Below, one piece after another: positions 60,286 through 64,000 of a stretch of DNA of 64,000 nt. Within the stretch, counting starts at the first letter, position 1. Every line of letters starts with the position of its first letter. The DNA is from Bacillota bacterium (GTDB taxonomy: Bacteria; Bacillota; Clostridia; Christensenellales; SZUA-584). Under the pieces are notes generated by a model. That model made no database searches. It saw only the letters and a list, made by a program, of their open reading frames with translations, and had not been told where the DNA came from. Location: positions 75,069 through 139,068 of the forward strand of contig JAEYPO010000036.1 in the NCBI GenBank assembly GCA_023410595.1, in the 5' to 3' direction. The translations under genes and the position numbers were made by a program.

Positions 60286-60336
60286 TTGTGAAACATTTCA
60301 CATTTTGATTATATAACTTTGTGAATTAATTGTCAA
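60286..60336 (-). promoter_or_regulatory. adhE promoter with Rex operator
   Basis: Reverse-strand TTGACA (60336-60331) and TATAAT (60313-60308) are perfect with a 17-bp spacer. A Rex site TTGTGA-N6-TCACAT (60286-60303) matches the TTGTGA-N6-TCACAA consensus at 11 of 12 positions and covers the transcription start. A second TTGTGA half-site lies in the spacer (60319-60324). NADH release of Rex would switch on adhE. The rest of 60337-60490 holds the nadC terminator only. Confidence 0.8.
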
Positions 60337-60442
60337 TCATATTCGCTATAAATATTTCCTTTTTTATATGAATAACTGTTTTCGCAACTGACAGGGCTTT
60401 TTGCGCGCGTTTACGCTTGTAAAAAAGAACGTTTGGCAGATG

Positions 60443-60467
60443 TAAAAAAGGCCGATGGGCGGCCTTT
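60443..60467 (-). terminator. Terminator of the nadABC operon
   Basis: AAAGGCCG and CGGCCTTT with a short loop; the reverse strand continues TTTTTTAC. Confidence 0.75.
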
Positions 60468-60490
60468 GAAAGCAATATTAATAAACTATA

Positions 60491-61327
60491 TTATGAAAAT
60501 TTAAGACTGATATCGAGCGGCCTTGGTGAGTTCGTAAGAGCGCCTATCGAAATGAAATCGACGCCCGTCGCGGCGACTTCTTTTATATCCTTTTCGTCCA
60601 TGTTGCCCGAGGCTTCGACAAGCGCTTTTTTGTCTATCAAAGCTACGGCCTGTCTCATCATATCGACAGACATGTTGTCGAGCATTATGATGTCCGCTCC
60701 GGCGCTTAGCGCCTCGGCGACCTGCTCCAGAGTTTCGGTCTCCACTTCTATCTTCAGCGTAAGGGGAGCGAGAGACTTTGCGGCCCTGACCGCACTAGTT
60801 ATGCCGCCCGCCGCTTTAATATGGTTGTCCTTTATCAGCACGCCGTCCGCGAGCGAGAACCTGTGGTTATGCCCTCCGCCCGTGCGCACGGCGTATTTTT
60901 CAAATATGCGAAGCCCCGGCGTCACCTTTCTAGTATCGAGTATGCTGACGGAAAAGCCCGCGACTTTCGCTACCGCTTCGCTCGTCTTTGTGGCTATGCC
61001 CGACATGCGCTGCATCATATTGAGCGCAAGCCGCTCGCCCTGCAGCACGCCTGCGGCCTTGCCGGATATCGTTCCTATGACGTCGCCGTTTTTTACGGTC
61101 TGCCCGTCCCTAAAGCTGAATTCTACTTTTATGTCCGGGTCGATATGGTGGAACACGGCTTTGGCAATATCCATGCCGCACAGCACGCCCGCCGCCTTCG
61201 CAAGGAACTTGCCTTGTATCACCGTATCCTGCGGAACGGTGCTTTGCGTCGTTATGTCGCCCGTGCCTATGTCTTCGGCAAGCGCCATGGCTATAAAGTT
61301 TGTAAGATACTGCTTATCAATCATCAT
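60491..61327 (-). CDS. nadC: Nicotinate-nucleotide pyrophosphorylase (carboxylating)
   Basis: 278 residues of the quinolinate phosphoribosyltransferase family. 'ALAEDIGTGDITT' near 15, 'LNMMQRMSGIAT' near 100 and 'DTRKVTPGLRIFEKYAVRTGGGHNHRFSL' (about 131-160) carry substrate-binding Arg, Lys and His residues, with 'IMLDNM' near 215. It converts quinolinate and PRPP to nicotinate mononucleotide. Last of the nadABC operon, overlapping nadB by 4 bp. Confidence 0.96.
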   Translation of the reverse strand: MMIDKQYLTNFIAMALAEDIGTGDITTQSTVPQDTVIQGKFLAKAAGVLCGMDIAKAVFHHIDPDIKVEFSFRDGQTVKNGDVIGTISGKAAGVLQGERLALNMMQRMSGIATKTSEAVAKVAGFSVSILDTRKVTPGLRIFEKYAVRTGGGHNHRFSLADGVLIKDNHIKAAGGITSAVRAAKSLAPLTLKIEVETETLEQVAEALSAGADIIMLDNMSVDMMRQAVALIDKKALVEASGNMDEKDIKEVAATGVDFISIGALTNSPRPLDISLKFS

Positions 61328-62865
61328 TTTTGTTCATCCGTACGGAAGTGCGCGCCTACCGACTCCTTGCGGTTAAGCGCGCCTTTTAGCACCTCGATGC
61401 CGACCGAGGTCATATTGTAAAGCTCCATCTGCTTTACTGTTTCCAGCTTTGCGTTTTCTATTTCATGCATTATCTCTTCTGCGCGCTCCAGGCCGTACGA
61501 CAGCTCTTTGCCGTTGCGAAGTATGCCGCAGTATTTTACCATTATGCCCTTTAAGTCTATTATCTTCGCGGCGGCGTCTATATCGCACGGCTCGTTTGAG
61601 TTATCGCAGGGAACCGAAGCCTTGACTCTGCATGGCTCGAACCCTCCGTTTATAACATACGCGCATCTGCGCCCGAACACGAGGCACTCGAGCGTAGAGT
61701 TGCTCGCCAGCCTGTTGGCGCCGTGCACTCCCGTCGAGGCGACCTCGCCGCACGCGAGCAGCCCGCGCACGCTTGTCTCGCCCCAAAGCCCCGTCTTTAC
61801 GCCGCCCATCATATAGTGCTGCACGGGGCCGACGGGTATGAAGCTTTTCGTTATGTCGATGCCGCGCTCAAGGCACGTGTGGTATATCGTAGGAAAACGG
61901 CCGATAAGGAAATCAGCGGGCTTGCTTGTGATATCCAGCCGCACGTAAGGCGTTGTCTGATTCTGTATCTCCCGGTAAATCTCTCTCGCGACTATGTCTC
62001 TCGGCGCAAGCTCCGCAAGCGGATGCCTGCCCTGCATGAAGCGCTCGCCCGCGTCGTTCTTCAGCACGCCGCCCTCGCCGCGCACCGCTTCGGATATAAG
62101 GAAGCACTGCCTGTTTCTGTTTTCCTTAGTATAAAGCCCGGTGGGATGGAACTGTATGAACTCCATGTTTTCGAGCGTCGCGCCCGCCCTCTGCGCCAGC
62201 GCGAACCCGTCGCCCGTCGCTATGACGGGGTTGGTAGTATACCTGTATATCTGCCCGAGGCCACCCGTCGCTATGATGACGTAGCCCGTACGGAAAAGAT
62301 GCCAGCCGCCGTCCATATGAGCCATGAGGCCGCACACCCGGCCGTCTTCCGTAATAATATCGCTGACGAAAGAGTTTTCATACATAGTAACGTTATCGAG
62401 ATTCTTTACCGTTTTCTCCAGCGTCTTTACCATCTCAAGGCCCGTCGCGTCCCCGCCGGCGTGCAGTATACGGTTCATGCCGTGGCCGCCCTCGCGCGTT
62501 GTTAATAGGTGACCGGCGCTGTCGAGGTCGAAGTTTGTCCCCAGCTTAATGAGCTCGTTTATCTCATTCGGGCCTTCTTCCACTATAACGCGCACGGCGT
62601 CCGGATCGCAGAGCCCGGCGCCCGCCTTCATTGTGTCCTTAAAGTGGTACGTGAAGTTGTCGTCGCTCTCCGTAACCGCAGCTATGCCACCTTGGGCGAG
62701 CGAGGAAGAACTCGTCTCTATAACGTCCTTGGTAAAAATAGCGCAGCTGAGCGACCGGTCCAAATGGTATGCCGCGTACATTCCGGCAAGTCCGCTGCCT
62801 ATTATTGCCACATCCACATCGTGAGTTTTAATGCCGCTTTGCGTGCTGCATATGTATCGTTTCAT
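61324..62865 (-). CDS. nadB: L-aspartate oxidase
   Basis: A 513-residue flavoprotein. The FAD motif 'DVAIIGSGLAGMYAAYHL' lies near 18-35, the 'SSSSLAQGGIAAV' region near 52, and the catalytic 'RGEGGVLKND' segment near 265 with 'HYMMGGVKTGLWGETSVRGLLACGEVASTGVHGANRLASNS' at the active site (His, Arg). In an anaerobe it would use fumarate as oxidant. It yields iminoaspartate for NadA. Second gene of the operon, 20 bp after nadA. Confidence 0.96.
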   Translation of the reverse strand: MKRYICSTQSGIKTHDVDVAIIGSGLAGMYAAYHLDRSLSCAIFTKDVIETSSSSLAQGGIAAVTESDDNFTYHFKDTMKAGAGLCDPDAVRVIVEEGPNEINELIKLGTNFDLDSAGHLLTTREGGHGMNRILHAGGDATGLEMVKTLEKTVKNLDNVTMYENSFVSDIITEDGRVCGLMAHMDGGWHLFRTGYVIIATGGLGQIYRYTTNPVIATGDGFALAQRAGATLENMEFIQFHPTGLYTKENRNRQCFLISEAVRGEGGVLKNDAGERFMQGRHPLAELAPRDIVAREIYREIQNQTTPYVRLDITSKPADFLIGRFPTIYHTCLERGIDITKSFIPVGPVQHYMMGGVKTGLWGETSVRGLLACGEVASTGVHGANRLASNSTLECLVFGRRCAYVINGGFEPCRVKASVPCDNSNEPCDIDAAAKIIDLKGIMVKYCGILRNGKELSYGLERAEEIMHEIENAKLETVKQMELYNMTSVGIEVLKGALNRKESVGAHFRTDEQK

Positions 62866-62885
62866 CAGATGCCCCCGAAAGGCGG

Positions 62886-63785
62886 CTAAACCTCAAGCAT
62901 TCTGTCAAGGCTTCGCCTGGCCTTTTCAATAATCTCGCCGCTAAGCGTTATTTCATGCCGCTCATACCTCAATGCTTCGAGTACGTCGGCAATTTTTGTC
63001 TTTTTCATGTTGGTGCACAAAAGCTTTGGCGCAAGCAGGAAGAACTGCTTGTCCGGATTATCCCGTTTGAGCGTATGAAGTATGCCCATCTCCGTGCCTA
63101 TAATAAACCTTTTGCCCGGCGATTTGCGGGCGTATTCTATAATGCCCGCCGTGCTGCCCACGTAATCCGCTTTTTTCAGTACCTCCGGCGGACATTCGGG
63201 GTGCGCCAGCAAGAGCGCGTCGGGTATTGCGGATCTTGCGTCGTCTACGTCTTTTGTTTTAAGCTGGTGATGCACGATGCAAAAGCCATGGAACGGTATT
63301 ATCTTTTTTTCGGGCACCTGGGACGCAACGTAAGCCGCGAGGTTCTGGTCGGGCACAAAAACAACGCGTTTCTCTTTTAAAGAGCGCACGACCTTTACGG
63401 CGTTGGAGGACGTAACGCAAACGTCGCTCGCCGCCTTGACGTCGGTGTTGGAATTGATGTACGTCACTACGGCGGCGTCCGGGTACTTTTGCCGCAGTTC
63501 GGCTATATCATCCGCCGTAACCATGTCGGCCATGGGGCAGCCCGCGTCCATGACGGGCAGCAGTACTTTTTTATGAGGACTTAATATCTTTGCGCTCTCG
63601 GCCATAAACCTGACGCCGCAGAAGACTATCATCTGCGCGTCGTTGTCCCGCGCCTTTTTGCTTAAGGCATACGAATCACCCACAAGATCGGCGACGTCCT
63701 GTATATCCTCCGTCTGGTAGTAATGCGCGAGTATTATAGCGTTCTTCTCGTACTTTATTTTTTTTATTTCATCTTCAATACGCAT
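62886..63785 (-). CDS. nadA: Quinolinate synthase A
   Basis: A [4Fe-4S] enzyme condensing iminoaspartate with dihydroxyacetone phosphate to quinolinate. The cluster cysteines are in 'VFCGVRFMAE' near 75, 'HPECPP' near 190 and 'LLCTNMKKT' near 265. The 'ILAHYYQTEDIQDVADLVGDSY' region is characteristic. The ATG at 63785 (299 residues) has GAAGG upstream and a family-typical length. An ATG at 63818 (310 residues) has no ribosome site. First gene of nadABC; its promoter was not found in the AT-rich stretch above. Confidence 0.95.
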   Translation of the reverse strand: MRIEDEIKKIKYEKNAIILAHYYQTEDIQDVADLVGDSYALSKKARDNDAQMIVFCGVRFMAESAKILSPHKKVLLPVMDAGCPMADMVTADDIAELRQKYPDAAVVTYINSNTDVKAASDVCVTSSNAVKVVRSLKEKRVVFVPDQNLAAYVASQVPEKKIIPFHGFCIVHHQLKTKDVDDARSAIPDALLLAHPECPPEVLKKADYVGSTAGIIEYARKSPGKRFIIGTEMGILHTLKRDNPDKQFFLLAPKLLCTNMKKTKIADVLEALRYERHEITLSGEIIEKARRSLDRMLEV

Positions 63786-63920
63786 TTTTTGCCTTCGCTT
63801 TATTTGTTTAATCTCCATTTTAACAACCCGTTATATAAAATGCAAGAATCCATTAGTAAAATTGCAGCTGTTGCTGTAGGACTACAATACATATTGGACA
63901 CTGAACCTTGAAAATAAAAG

Positions 63921-64000
63921 ATGCAGGAGCTGGCTCACGGGGTATTGTTGAGTTGAAAGACAAAAACATTACCGAAAGGAGCCATATCCTGCATGGATAA
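63921..64000 (+). other. Possible start of a truncated transposase-like gene at the window edge
   Basis: An ATG at 63993 with GAAAGGAG 11 bp upstream begins a frame that leaves the window after two codons. The start is embedded in an 8-bp inverted repeat, ATGCAGGA (63921-63928) and TCCTGCAT (63987-63994), which would hide the start codon in RNA made by read-through. That is a pattern known in insertion sequences. No terminal repeat can be confirmed from this window. Confidence 0.3.

Noticed and set aside
1..64000. CRISPR arrays, prophage genes or rRNA operons
   Set aside because: No regularly spaced identical repeats, phage structural genes or rRNA sequence were seen.

Overview
The window suggests an anaerobic, endospore-forming Clostridia-type Firmicute. 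Sporulation genes (spoIIE, spoVG, and whiA with an HPr/Crh-like protein), a T-box leader, strong AGGAGG-type ribosome binding sites, Rho, CarD, DUF1540 and DUF4364 all point that way. Anaerobic redox metabolism is shown by adhE behind a Rex-type operator, a bifurcating transhydrogenase pair (NfnAB/GltA type), an [FeFe]-hydrogenase-associated TM1266-family regulator, and sodium-pump decarboxylase subunits. Most genes strongly prefer ATA for isoleucine. The genus cannot be fixed from the sequence alone.

Layout. 0.2-4.8 kb: four-gene Gld-like ABC export operon (ATPase, permease, GldG-like, DUF4340) behind a strong promoter overlapped by an operator-like inverted repeat. 4.9-7.3 kb: lipoprotein, xpt, DUF1540 protein, and a small membrane/zinc-ribbon gene with an apparent frameshift. 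7.3-8.1 kb: a reverse-strand cyclic-di-GMP-I riboswitch with no evident gene before its terminator. 8.1-17.5 kb: rho, a membrane-acyltransferase fusion, rubredoxin-like protein, YigZ, GNAT, tyrS, spoVG, YacL-like PIN/TRAM protein, CarD and a Cu/Zn superoxide dismutase.

17.6-26.3 kb is one co-directional block: FHA protein, FtsW/RodA-type polymerase, class B PBP, uvrC, murB, PHP phosphatase, rapZ, whiA and a Crh-like HPr. It joins peptidoglycan synthesis, repair and carbon/cell-wall signalling; yvcK, normally between rapZ and whiA, is missing. 26.4-33.8 kb: GGGtGRT protein with a NifU-like scaffold, a TetR/flavoprotein operon with its own operator, spoIIE with a 21-bp-spaced promoter, and a MATE exporter. 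33.8-36.4 kb: a DnaA-box cluster, a CARDB-like surface protein and a nest of palindromic repeats.

36.4-50.2 kb: orphan ABC substrate-binding lipoprotein, TM1266 regulator, T-box-controlled ileS, two tandem beta-propeller membrane proteins, gltA/nfnA pair, DUF4364 and a QueG-like ferredoxin protein. 50.2-51 kb is an RNA locus: tRNA-Val(GAC), a probable 6S RNA, tRNA-Gln(CTG), then inverted copies of the tRNA-Gln 3' end. 51-64 kb: creatinase-like M24 protein, divergent sodium-pump decarboxylase modules (beta plus gamma against biotin carrier plus gamma, no alpha subunit), an FtsA-like protein with foreign-looking codon use, adhE, and the nadABC operon for NAD from aspartate. At the right edge a possible transposase start is cut off.

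No CRISPR array, prophage or rRNA operon is present. The most unusual points are the geneless c-di-GMP riboswitch, the DnaA-box cluster, the probable 6S RNA between two tRNAs, the FtsA-like island, the split Na+ pump and the GGGtGRT/NifU pair.
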